A stretch of DNA of 64,000 nucleotides, from the NCBI RefSeq assembly GCF_022921055.1, contig NZ_CP095061.1, forward strand, positions 1,961,501-2,025,500, in the 5' to 3' direction. Under the pieces are notes generated by a model. That model made no database searches, was not told the origin of the DNA, and saw nothing but the letters and a program-made list of their open reading frames with translations. Origin of the DNA: Hymenobacter volaticus (lineage in GTDB: Bacteria > Bacteroidota > Bacteroidia > Cytophagales > Hymenobacteraceae). The translations under genes and the position numbers were made by a program. Shown here one piece after another: positions 46,975 to 55,900 of this stretch (within the stretch, counting starts at the first letter, position 1; each line of letters begins with the position of its first letter).

Positions 46975-47203
46975 GCGATACACAAAAGTTGATTTCTAGG
47001 GTTTCCCGTCGTATGGTGCTGCGTCCTGCGCCCATAGGCACCTAATCAGTCCTGCTTCCAATTACTTTTTCCTTATCTGGTCTAAGCCTAACGGGCTGCG
47101 TATAACGCGGGCATTACGTTCGCACTACCAGCCACTTGGTGTATCCACAACCAGGTTTACTCAACGGGTGAGCGTGCTTTAGCGCGTGCCTACACAACTT
47201 TTT

Positions 47204-48663
47204 ATGCTTAAAAAATCATTGGAACTACTGCGGCTTGAAGCTGCCGAAACTGGTTCCCACACGCTTAAACGAAGTCTGAACGGCTTCAACCTGATTACCA
47301 TTGGTATCGGGGTGATTATTGGAGCGGGCCTGTTCTCGCTCACCGGAATTGCTGCCGCCAACAACACCGGCCCGGCCGTAACGCTCTCGTTTGTGGTGGC
47401 GGCTGTTGGCTGCGCGTTTTCGGCCCTCTGCTACGCCGAGTTTGCCTCTATGGTACCCGTGTCGGGGTCGGCTTACACCTATGCCTATGCCACCATGGGC
47501 GAGCTGTTTGCCTGGATAATTGGGTGGGACTTGGTGCTCGAATACTCGGTTGGGGCGGCTACGGTAGCCATCAGCTGGTCGCAGTACTTGGTGAAGTTTC
47601 TGGCTAAGTACAACCTGCACATTCCGGCGCAAATAGTCATGTCGCCCTTCGAAACGGCCACGCTGGCCGATGGCACGTCGGTGCATGGTTTCGTGAACGT
47701 GCCGGCTATGCTGATTGTGCTGGCTATTACGGCCATTATCATTCGCGGGACGTCGGGGTCGGCGTGGTTCAATGCTTTGGTCGTCACGCTGAAAGTAGCG
47801 GTGGTGCTGGTGTTTATTGCCCTAGGCTGGCAGTACATCGACCCAGCCAACTACCAACCCTATATCCCGAGAATACCGGGACGTTTGGGGAGTTTGGGCT
47901 TAGCGGCATTCTGCGCGGGGCGGGCGTTATCTTCTTCGTGTTTATCGGCTTCGACATTGTAGCCACGATGGCGCAGGAAACCAAGAACCCGCAACGCAAC
48001 ATGCCCATCGGCATCATCGGCTCCCTGTTGATTTGCACCGTGCTGTTCGTGCTATTCGGACACGTAATGACTGGTTTGGCTAACTACACTGAGTTCAAAA
48101 ACAGCGCCGCGCCGGTGGCTATTGCCATCGAAAAAACGCCGTATGCCTGGCTTTCGGCGGCCGTTATTCTGGCAATTATCATCGGCTACACCTCGGTTAT
48201 TCTGGTGGATTTGTTGGGACAGAGCCGGGTGTTTTTCTCGATGGCCAAGGATGGGTTGCTGCCGCCAGTGTTTGGTAAGATTCACCCCACGTTCCGTACG
48301 CCGCTGCAATCCAACCTGCTGCTCGGCTTATTCATTGCCCTGTTTGCGGGCTTCGTGCCGATTTCAGTAGTAGGCGAAATGACCAGTATTGGTACGCTGC
48401 TGGCCTTCGTGATGGTGTGCTTGGGTATCCTCATTATGCGCAAGAAAGAGCCGAACGCGCCGCGTGGTTTCCGCACGCCGTGGGTGCCCGTGGTACCTAT
48501 TCTCGGCATCCTGACTTGCTTGGTAATGATGGTGTCGTTGCCGTGGGAAACGTGGTTGCGACTGGCCGTGTGGCTGGCTATTGGCCTAGCTATCTACTAT
48601 GGCTACGGCAAGAAGCACAGCAAGCTGCGGCAACAAAGTGAGTTGCCTGCACAAGAAGTATAG
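47204..48663 (+). CDS. APC-family amino-acid permease, apparent frameshift
   Basis: The protein is 486 residues once one base is restored. It has about 12 membrane segments, starting with the APC motif LNGFNLITIGIGVIIGAGLF. The frame breaks at TATATCCCGAGAATACC: one extra C at 47866-47868 restores YIPENTGTFGEFGLSGILRG, with the rest running to 48663. It belongs with the cationic amino-acid transporter branch by general appearance. The SAM riboswitch and the cysteine-rich leader before it suggest a sulfur-containing substrate (methionine, cysteine or a relative), which is an inference from regulation. The gene stands alone between the leader and a perfect terminator. Confidence 0.85.
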
Positions 48664-48678
48664 AACGTACATCATCGA

Positions 48679-48722
48679 AAACACAAACGCCCCGACCAGT
48701 ACTGGTCGGGGCGTTTGTGTTT
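48679..48722. terminator. 44-bp perfect palindrome, bidirectional terminator
   Basis: Perfect 22-base arms (48679-48700 and 48701-48722) with CGCCCCGACC paired with GGTCGGGGCG. It separates the convergent permease and met8-tauE genes. Confidence 0.85.
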
Positions 48723-48746
48723 ATACAAAAGTGGCCAAGGTCTGCA

Positions 48747-50256
48747 CTAAAAGAACACCTTGCGCAATGCCCATAAACTCCAGATAATCACCATCAATCC
48801 GACACCCACAAACATCCACCGCACCGGAATGCGGCCGGCGAGGCGGGCAGCTATGGGCGAAGCAGCAACGCCGCCTACTATCAAGCCCAAAATAATCTGC
48901 CAGTGCGAAATGCCTAGCGTGGCGAAGAACGTAACGGCGCTGGCAAACGTGACGAAGAACTCGGTGACGCTCACCGACCCAATAACGTACTGCGGCGTGC
49001 GGCCCCGGCAATGAGCGTGCTGGTTACGAGGGGGCCCCAGCCCCCACCGCCAAACGAATCGAGGAAGCCGCCGGCTGCGGCCAGTACGCCTAGTTTCTTG
49101 TGCTTTTTGCGCGCACTTGGCTTGGAAAAGGCTTTGGAAATGATGCGGACACCTAGCAGCAGCAAGTACACCGCCAAAAACGGCTTCACATACTTCGCGT
49201 ACTCCTCGCCGAATGTTGCCAGCAGGTAGGCCCCGTAACGGCGCCCAAAACGCCCGGAATCAGCAACACCTTGAACAGCTTCTTGTTGACGTTGCCGAAA
49301 CGATAGTGATGATAACCGGATGCACCGCTTGCAAACATCTCGGCGGTATGGATGCTGGCGCTAACCGCCGCCGGCGAAATATTCAAACTCATCAAGCTAA
49401 TGGCCGTCACTACGCCGTAGCCCATGCCTAACAGCCCATCAACTATCTGCGCCCCAAAGCCAATAGCCACGAAAATGTAGAACGTATCGGCGTTGCTTGC
49501 TACCTCCCAGGCCTGCTGCCACGTGACGTAATAGGAGATGATGTTGATAATGATAATGGCCATGAACGCCAGCAGCGACATGGTAGCTCGGCGGCGCCAC
49601 ATGGCCGCCGCCGGCGACTCGTAGGCCGGGCCGCCGGTTAGCTCGGCCGTCACGGCGTTGAGGGAGCGTACTTTGTGCGCAAAGTCGCCGCCTACCTTCT
49701 CCCGAATCGAGGACATCCGTTGTAGTACGTCGTTGAGCTCGTCGGGGAGGGTGGTGGTGAGCATCTCGCGCAGCCGTTTGGCAATGGTCGGCGACTTGCC
49801 GTTAGTGCTAATGGCAATTTTTAGGTCGCCTTTCTGCACAATGGAGCCCAGATAAAAGTCGCAGGCGTCGGGCGTGTCGGCTACGTTGCAAAGCAGGCGC
49901 TGCCGGGTGGCATCGGCCTTGATGGTAAGGTTCAGGGCCTTATCGTCGGTGGCTACAATCACCAAGTCGTGGCCTACTAGGTCGGTGATTTGATAAGGCC
50001 CTTCGCGAAGCTGCACGGCCGGGTGGCGCGCAGCCAGTTCCTGTAGTGCGGGCAGAAAGTAAGTAGCTACTACGGTTACCGCTGCCGCGGGGCTATTCGC
50101 TAGAATAGCGGACAGCTTTTCCAATCCTACATTTCCTCCGCCTACGAGCAGCACGTGCAGCTGTTCCAACTTTAAGAAGATGGGAAACAGTCGGTTCGCT
50201 CCTGTTAGCGGGGGCTCGGAGCGTGGCTGTGACACAGGGTTATTGGAAAGAGACAT
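48747..50256 (-). CDS. Fusion of Met8-type siroheme synthase domain and TauE/SafE permease, two apparent frameshifts
   Basis: The protein has about 503 residues after restoring two bases. The N-terminal part (about 25-210) is a Met8/CysG-B domain with LHVLLVGGGNVGLEKLSAIL, KGDLKIAISTNGKSPTIAKR and LREMLTTTLPDELNDV. It would oxidise precorrin-2 and may insert iron to give siroheme. The C-terminal part (about 235-503) is an eight-helix TauE/SafE (TSUP) permease with GFGAQIVDGLLGMGYGVVTA and GFLDSFGGGGWGPLVTSTLI. One missing G at CCCC 49231-49234 (VTGAYLLATFGEEY) and one at CCCC 49003-49006 (IAGGRTPQYVIGSVS) account for the breaks. It supplies the CysI cofactor and probably moves sulfite, sulfate or a similar anion. 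Confidence 0.85.
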
Positions 50257-50333
50257 GGATGGTAGGTTGGAAGGTCAGTTCTGGTAGCGCGGACATTGGC
50301 AGCAGTAGCGGCCAAGGGGAAAGCAACTATATA

Positions 50334-50380
50334 AAAAGAGCGTCAGGCTTCGGCAAACGCAGCCCGACGCCTTTTCTATA
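50334..50380 (-). terminator. Hairpin after cysI
   Basis: GCGTCAGGCT and AGCCCGACGC form a 10-base stem with one mismatch, flanked by A and T runs. Read on the minus strand it follows cysI and precedes met8-tauE, so it may lower transcription of the last gene. Confidence 0.5.
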
Positions 50381-50388
50381 GGCACATG

Positions 50389-52104
50389 CTACTCGTGGAA
50401 GTTCAGGCCGTGCGTGGAAGCGTGCACGTACCCCCGACGGACGGTGAAATCTCCAAACCGCTCAAGCGGCTCCCGGTTTTCAGCGTAGTCAGCAAAAATC
50501 GGCGTCAGCTCCCGCACTATACCATCTTCATCCAGCATTTCTTTATACAGTTTGTTGAGCCGCTCGCCGTTGAAAGCCGCTCCCAAATACAAATTATAAC
50601 GCCCGACGGAGCGGCCCACCAACCCTATTTCGGCCAGATAAGGGCGGGCGCAACCGTTGGGGCAGCCCGTCATCCGCAGCAAGATATCATCTTGCGTTAA
50701 ATTATACGCTTTCATGCTTTCCTCCAATCGGGTGAGCAACTGCGGAAGATAACGCTCGGCTTCGGCAAATGCCAGCGAGCAGGTATTCAGCGCCACGCAC
50801 GCCAATGCCCCCCGCCGGAGCCCCGACAAGTCGTTGCCGGCTACTTCCACGCCGTGTTCGGTGAGCAGGGCCTGAATAGTGAGGCGGTGCTCGGGCGCTA
50901 CGTTGGCAATAATCACGTTTTGGTTGCCAGTCAGGCGGAAGTCGCCGGTGTGGAAGGCGGCAATTTCGCGCAACGCGGTTTTTAGAGTATTGCCGGGGCG
51001 GTCGGCTACGCGGCCGCCTTCCACCAGCAGCGTGAGGTGATGCGCGCCATCGGGGCCGGTGGTCCAGCCGAAGGCGTCGCCGGTGCTTTCAAACTTGTAG
51101 GCGCGGCCGAGTTCTAGCTCGTAGCCCAAGCGGTGGTTGAGTTCTTGCCGGAACACATCCAAACCAACCCGGTCGAGGGTGTACTTGAGGCGCGAATACT
51201 TGCGGTTTTCGCGGTTGCCCCAATCGCGCTGAATAGTCACCACCTTTTCGCAGAGGTCCACTACCTTGTCGGCCGGCACAAACCCGATGATGTCGGCGAG
51301 GCGAGGGTAGGTATCGAGCATGCCGAACGTCATGCCCATGCCGCCGCCAACGGCCACGTTGAAGCCGAGTAGCTGGCCCTTTTCCTCAATGGCAATTAAA
51401 CCTAAGTCGTTGGCAAAGATGTCGGTGTCGTTGTGGGGCGGAATGGCCAGCGCAATCTTGAACTTGCGCGGTAGGTAGGTTTTGCCGTAGATCGGCTCGG
51501 CATCTTCCTCGCCTTCGTTGGGCGCACTGATGTGCTGCTGCTCGCCATCGAGCCACAATTCCCAATACGCCGACGTGCGCGGCGTGAGGTGGGCGCTGAT
51601 CTGGCGCGACACTTCATACACCTGCGCGTGCACCTCGGACTGGTGCGGGTTGGGGTTGCACATCACGTTGCGGTTCACGTCGCCGCAGCCCGCAATGCTG
51701 TCCATAAACACCTGATTGAAGCCGAGAATCGTTTTCTGGAGATTGCGCTTGAGCACCCCGTGCAGCTGAAACGTCTGGCGGGTGGTTATCTTGAGGGTGT
51801 TGTTGGCGAACTTCGTCGACAGTTCGTCCATGCGCTGCCACTGGTCGGGCGTGGCAATGCCGCCCGGCACGCGCACCCGAATCATGAGCGAGTACAGGGG
51901 CTCCAGCTTCTGGCGTTTCCGTTCGCTGTCCAGGTCTCGGTCGGTTTGCTGGTACGAGCCGTGGAACTTGATGAGGTGGGTATCGTCGGGGTTGAGGGCG
52001 CCCGTAATCCGATTGACGAGACTATCGGCCAGCGTGCCGCGCAGGTAGTTGCTGGCCGTCTTGACGTGTTCGACTTCGGATAATTTTATGATGGTATCGG
52101 CCAT
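50389..52104 (-). CDS. cysI: Sulfite reductase haemoprotein subunit (CysI)
   Basis: The 571-residue enzyme reduces sulfite to sulfide with six electrons from CysJ. The N-terminal domain has LIKFHGSYQQTDRD and ITTRQTFQLHGVLKRNLQKT. The four cysteines that hold the [4Fe-4S]-siroheme centre are visible in CVALNTC and TGCPNGCARPY. GVEVAGNDLSGLRRG precedes them. The ATG at 52104 follows the DUF2490 stop by four bases, so the genes are coupled. The longer upstream frame is not sensible. The next gene supplies siroheme. Confidence 0.93.
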   Translation of the reverse strand: MADTIIKLSEVEHVKTASNYLRGTLADSLVNRITGALNPDDTHLIKFHGSYQQTDRDLDSERKRQKLEPLYSLMIRVRVPGGIATPDQWQRMDELSTKFANNTLKITTRQTFQLHGVLKRNLQKTILGFNQVFMDSIAGCGDVNRNVMCNPNPHQSEVHAQVYEVSRQISAHLTPRTSAYWELWLDGEQQHISAPNEGEEDAEPIYGKTYLPRKFKIALAIPPHNDTDIFANDLGLIAIEEKGQLLGFNVAVGGGMGMTFGMLDTYPRLADIIGFVPADKVVDLCEKVVTIQRDWGNRENRKYSRLKYTLDRVGLDVFRQELNHRLGYELELGRAYKFESTGDAFGWTTGPDGAHHLTLLVEGGRVADRPGNTLKTALREIAAFHTGDFRLTGNQNVIIANVAPEHRLTIQALLTEHGVEVAGNDLSGLRRGALACVALNTCSLAFAEAERYLPQLLTRLEESMKAYNLTQDDILLRMTGCPNGCARPYLAEIGLVGRSVGRYNLYLGAAFNGERLNKLYKEMLDEDGIVRELTPIFADYAENREPLERFGDFTVRRGYVHASTHGLNFHE

Positions 52105-52108
52105 GAGC

Positions 52109-52875
52109 TTATTGAGGAGCGGGAATTGGAGCGGGCGGCGGGGTGGGCCGCAAGTCGAAATTGTGAAAGTAAAACACCCGAATGGTGTGCTGGTTGCGGT
52201 AGGTGCTGCCTGCTGGAAGCTGCTGAAACAGATGCATATAGCCGGCGTGTAGTTGCCCGTGCTTGTTGGCCTGATACACAAGGCCAGCAAACAGGCGGTT
52301 TTGGTCGAAGTAGTTGTAGCGAATCTCCTTGCCGAAATTCATCATCACCTCGTTGTTGAGTAGAAATTGCAGCCCACCCGGGTCGAACCCACGTTTGGTG
52401 AGCGGCAGGAACAGGGCCGCGTTGTAGCGGGCCCGGTAGTTGAAATCGTAGTCGTCGGTGCGTTCGTTGTCGCGGATGGTGTTGCGAAACCGTTCTTCTA
52501 GCCGCACCCATTGCATCAGGCGGGCCTTCGGGAAGCGCGTAAACCACTGCACCTGCTGCCACGGCCGGTGCTCGGGCTGGCCCACCGTGCGCGCCCCATC
52601 CGGGAAGTGATGCACATAGGCATAGCCCCCGTCAGTCGCACGTCATCAGTGAGATAATACGTGAGGCCGACCCGCGCCACGCCCTGAAACAGATCCTGCA
52701 CATACCGGTCGTGCAGGCGCAGGTGCAAGTCCGTCCAAGTGCCCCACCGCTGCGAAAAGCGGGTTTGATTGAAAACCCCTAGCCACGTCTGTTGTTCCCG
52801 CACATACTGCTTCTGCGCCCGCACTGGCAGCGCCGCCACGAGTAAGCAAGAGAGTAAAAACAGGCGAAAGATCAT
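52109..52875 (-). CDS. DUF2490-family outer-membrane protein, apparent frameshift
   Basis: The protein has about 255 residues. It begins with a signal peptide (MIFRLFLLSCLLVAALPVRAQ) and QQTWLGVFNQTRFSQRWGTW, typical of DUF2490, a predicted outer-membrane beta-barrel. The frame breaks at CCCCC 52626-52630. Adding one base gives VRLTGGYAYVHHFPDG, joining the second piece, which contains WVRLEERFRNTI and LFLPLTKRGFDPGGLQFLLN. DUF2490 proteins often act beside TonB receptors or stand alone; their cargo is unknown. Here the gene lies eight bases after the TonB receptor gene and four before cysI, so it belongs to the sulfur operon. Confidence 0.8.
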
Positions 52876-52883
52876 GGTGAGTG

Positions 52884-55762
52884 TTAGCGAAGGATGGTGT
52901 TGTCGAACGTCACGGCCACGTAGTAGAGCCCGCCGATAGTTGGGCCGGCGGCATACTGGATGTAGCGGTTGTTGAGCAGGTTGGTGCCGCCTAGCTTGAT
53001 GGTTGATTTTAAGACAGGTATACGCACGTTCACTTGTGCGTCCACGGTCTGGTAGGCTAGAATCCGGCCGTTGGCAAGTTGGCTTTCCCACAGGAACGAG
53101 TCCTGGTAGCGCCACACCACGTTGAAGCCCACGTTGCGCACCACTTCCCTGTTGCCAAAGCTCAGGTTGGTGGTCCACTTGGGCGTGTTGAAGCCGGTGA
53201 TAAACACGTCCTGCGTGCTGTTGGTGGCAATGTTGTTGTAGTTGACGTTGCCGGCCAGCGTGTATTTCTGGTAGAAGTTGTAGGTGACGCCCAGCGCCGA
53301 GCCGTAGCTGCGGTATTGGTTGCGGGCGTTGGCATACACCCGGTACCGGTCTTGCTGCCCGCGGGTCAGCATGTCCAGCACCGACGCATCCGTGCCCACC
53401 GCCCCCGACTTCGGCACGGCCACTTCCACCTGCCCCAAGAAGCCCGAGTACACGTTGTAGTACGCATCCAGGTCGAGGGCCAAACGGTTGTCGAAGAGCA
53501 CACTGCGGTAGCCTACTTCAAACGCGTTGATGCGCTCTGGCTCCATGGTCGGCAGGTTGGCTACTTGCAATACGTCGCGGTTGTTGAGGGCGGCCCGCTG
53601 CTGCTTTTGGGCAGTGGTACCCCCGCCATTGTCGGCGGCTACGTCGCGGCTGACGGCGGCCGTGAAGTTGTCGAGGGACGTGAGCGTGTAGGAATTGTCG
53701 AGGAAGCCGAGGCCTTCGTTTACGCGGGCCAGGCCGCCCACGCGGCGCACGTTGCCGTTGTTCACGAACGACAGGGCTTCAAACAGCGCCGGGAAACGCC
53801 AGCCGTTCTGGAAAGACGCTCGGAAGTTGTGGTTTTTGGCCGCCGTGTACACGGCAGCAATCCGAGGGTTTAGCTTAGGATTGAATTCGGGGTTGTAGTC
53901 GAGGCGGAGCGAGGCGTTCAGCTTCAGGCGGTCTTGCAGTAGCAGCTTGGTGCCTTGCGCAAAGCCCCGAATTTCTTGTAGTACACGTTGTTGCCGCCCG
54001 GTGTGGTGCGGTCGGCGAGGGGCTTCGAGAAGTCCACGAAGTTGTTGCCATCGGGTATCACCTCGTACACCCGAGCGTCGGCCCCGAGCACCACATCGGC
54101 AAACTTGATGCGCCGGCCTACGTTCCACTGCGCCTCGTTGTGGTAGGTGCGGCTGCGCTGCCAGAGGGCCGCCCCGCCCGTGGCCGGAGCGCCCGGCACG
54201 TTCACGCCACTGTCCCAATTGTTGATGCCGGTGATGGTGTTTTTCAGTTGATTGAATGCCTCGGTGCCCGGCTCAGCGCGGCCGGCATCGGCTACGGCGC
54301 GGGCTTGCTGCATGGCCGTGGCCAGGTCGGTGCCGCGGTTCACTTGGTTCTGCAACTCAGTCCGGAACTTGTTGCCCCACACCGTGTTCGAGCCGTTGTT
54401 GAGGTCGAGGTTGAGGGCCAGCGGGTTCAAGTTGTAGGAGTCGCCGGTGTTTTCCACCAGAACGTAGCTGCGCACGTAGTAATCGGCGCCGCGCAGTTCC
54501 AGCTTGTGGTTTTGCACGGTCACGTCCTTGAGCTGAATCTTGTTGCCGCGCTGGAAAATGCCGTCCATCAGGCCATAGCGGTAGCCGTAGGAGAGTTCCA
54601 ACTTCTCGGTGAGCTTGTAGAACAAACCACCATCGAACTTGAGGTTGCGGACGGTGGGCGAAATCAAGTCCTTCTCGTAGTAGCCGGTGCGGCGCACGTT
54701 GAAAGTCTCGGTGCGGCCACCGTACTGTATAGCCACCGGCACGTTGCCGCTCCGGTCGTCGCCGTAGCGGTTCCAGAGGTCGGCGGCCGGGTTGTTGGCG
54801 CCCGACAGCTCCGAGAAGCGCGGGTTGGCCGAGTTCAGGTTCTGCGGGTTCTGGTCGGTTTGGGTGTCGGCCAGCCAGTCGGTGCCGCGCAAGTAGCTGA
54901 AGTTCACCTTGAAGGCAAACTTGTTGTTGAAGGCCTGCGCATAGCGCACGGCCGTTTCCGTCAGCACGCTCGGGTCTCGGTCTTTGCCATCCACGTGGTT
55001 GACGCCCACCTTCTGGTACACGCTCAGCCCCTGATACGTGAAGGGGCTTTTGGTGGTCAGGTTGGCCATGCCGTTGATGGCGTTCATGCCGTACAGCGCC
55101 GACGCCGCGCCGGGCGTAATTTCCACGCTGGCAATATCCAGCTCCGTTGGCCCGATAGCGTTGCCGAGCGGCACACCGAGCGTGGCCGCCTGCATGTCCA
55201 CGCCATCCACGAGCTGCATGAAACGGAAGTTGTTCGGGATGTTAAAGCCGCGTGTGTTCGGCACCTTGAACGTGATGCTTGACGTGGTCATTTGCACGCC
55301 CTTCACGTTTTCCAGCGCATCGTAGAAGCTCGGCGCTGGCGTTTCCTTGATGGCCCGGATGTCCAGCTTCTCAATAGCCACCGGCGACTTCAGCCGGCTT
55401 TCCTCCACCCGCGACGCCGACACCACCACCTCGTTCACGGCAATGGCCCTCGATTCGAGCTGCACCGCAATCGGTTGGCTGCCGCTGGCTACTTCCAGCT
55501 CCCGGGCTTCGTACCCTACAGTGTTGAACACCAGCGTAAACGGAAACCGCAGCCGCGACTTCAGCTCGAATTTGCCGTTCATATCGCTCTGCGTGCCCAC
55601 TGAGGCGCCCTTCACACTCACACTTACACCTGGCAGCGGCTGCTTTGTACTTTTCTCGTACACTGTGCCGCTGATGGCTATCAGCGCATCCTGCGCCCGC
55701 GCAGGCACAGCGGCCAACGCCACGGCCGGAACAAGCAATAAAGAAGCGTAGTGTGCTTTCAT
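52884..55762 (-). CDS. TonB-dependent receptor in the sulfur operon, apparent frameshift
   Basis: The protein has about 959 residues after adding one base to CCCC at 53965-53968, giving YYKKFGGFAQGTKLLLQD. A signal peptide (about 1-24) precedes a carboxypeptidase-like regulatory domain (about 28-112, ISGTVYEKSTKQPLPGVSVS). The plug follows (about 115-245, NEVVVSASRVEESRLKSPVA, NTRGFNIPNNFRFMQLVDGV, ITPGAASALYGMNAING). Then come the 22-strand barrel and an aromatic-ended last strand (GLYYVAVTFDNTILR). Such receptors take up large or scarce compounds using TonB energy. Its place between cysJ and cysI suggests a sulfur-containing compound or an iron or tetrapyrrole source for siroheme. No SusD partner is present. 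Confidence 0.88.
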
Positions 55763-55796
55763 TTGGTTTGTATGGTGGATTGGAAGGGGTTTTTAT

Positions 55797-55896
55797 CTGT
55801 CATTCCGACATTCTGCGCATTAAGCGGCGAGAGGAATCTGAGCATAGAGGTCGAGTGGCCTTATCCAGATTCCTTTCTTCTGCTTCGGAATGACAG
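55797..55896. repeat. Palindromic intergenic repeat, type B
   Basis: Perfect 12-base ends, CTGTCATTCCGA and TCGGAATGACAG, enclose a second inner pair around AGGAATCTG and CAGATTCCT. It lies between cysJ and the TonB receptor gene and differs from the type A repeats at 43971 and 46470. Confidence 0.7.
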
Positions 55897-55900
55897 TCTA

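Noticed and set aside
47012..47044. A ten-codon frame (MVLRPAPIGT) between leader A and the permease gene
   Set aside because: It is too short to support, has no cysteine codons and has no counterpart after leader B.
53079..55282. Long reading frames on the + strand opposite the TonB receptor gene (up to 380 codons)
   Set aside because: They are antisense shadows caused by high GC at third positions of the real gene. They have no recognisable domains, promoters or signals.
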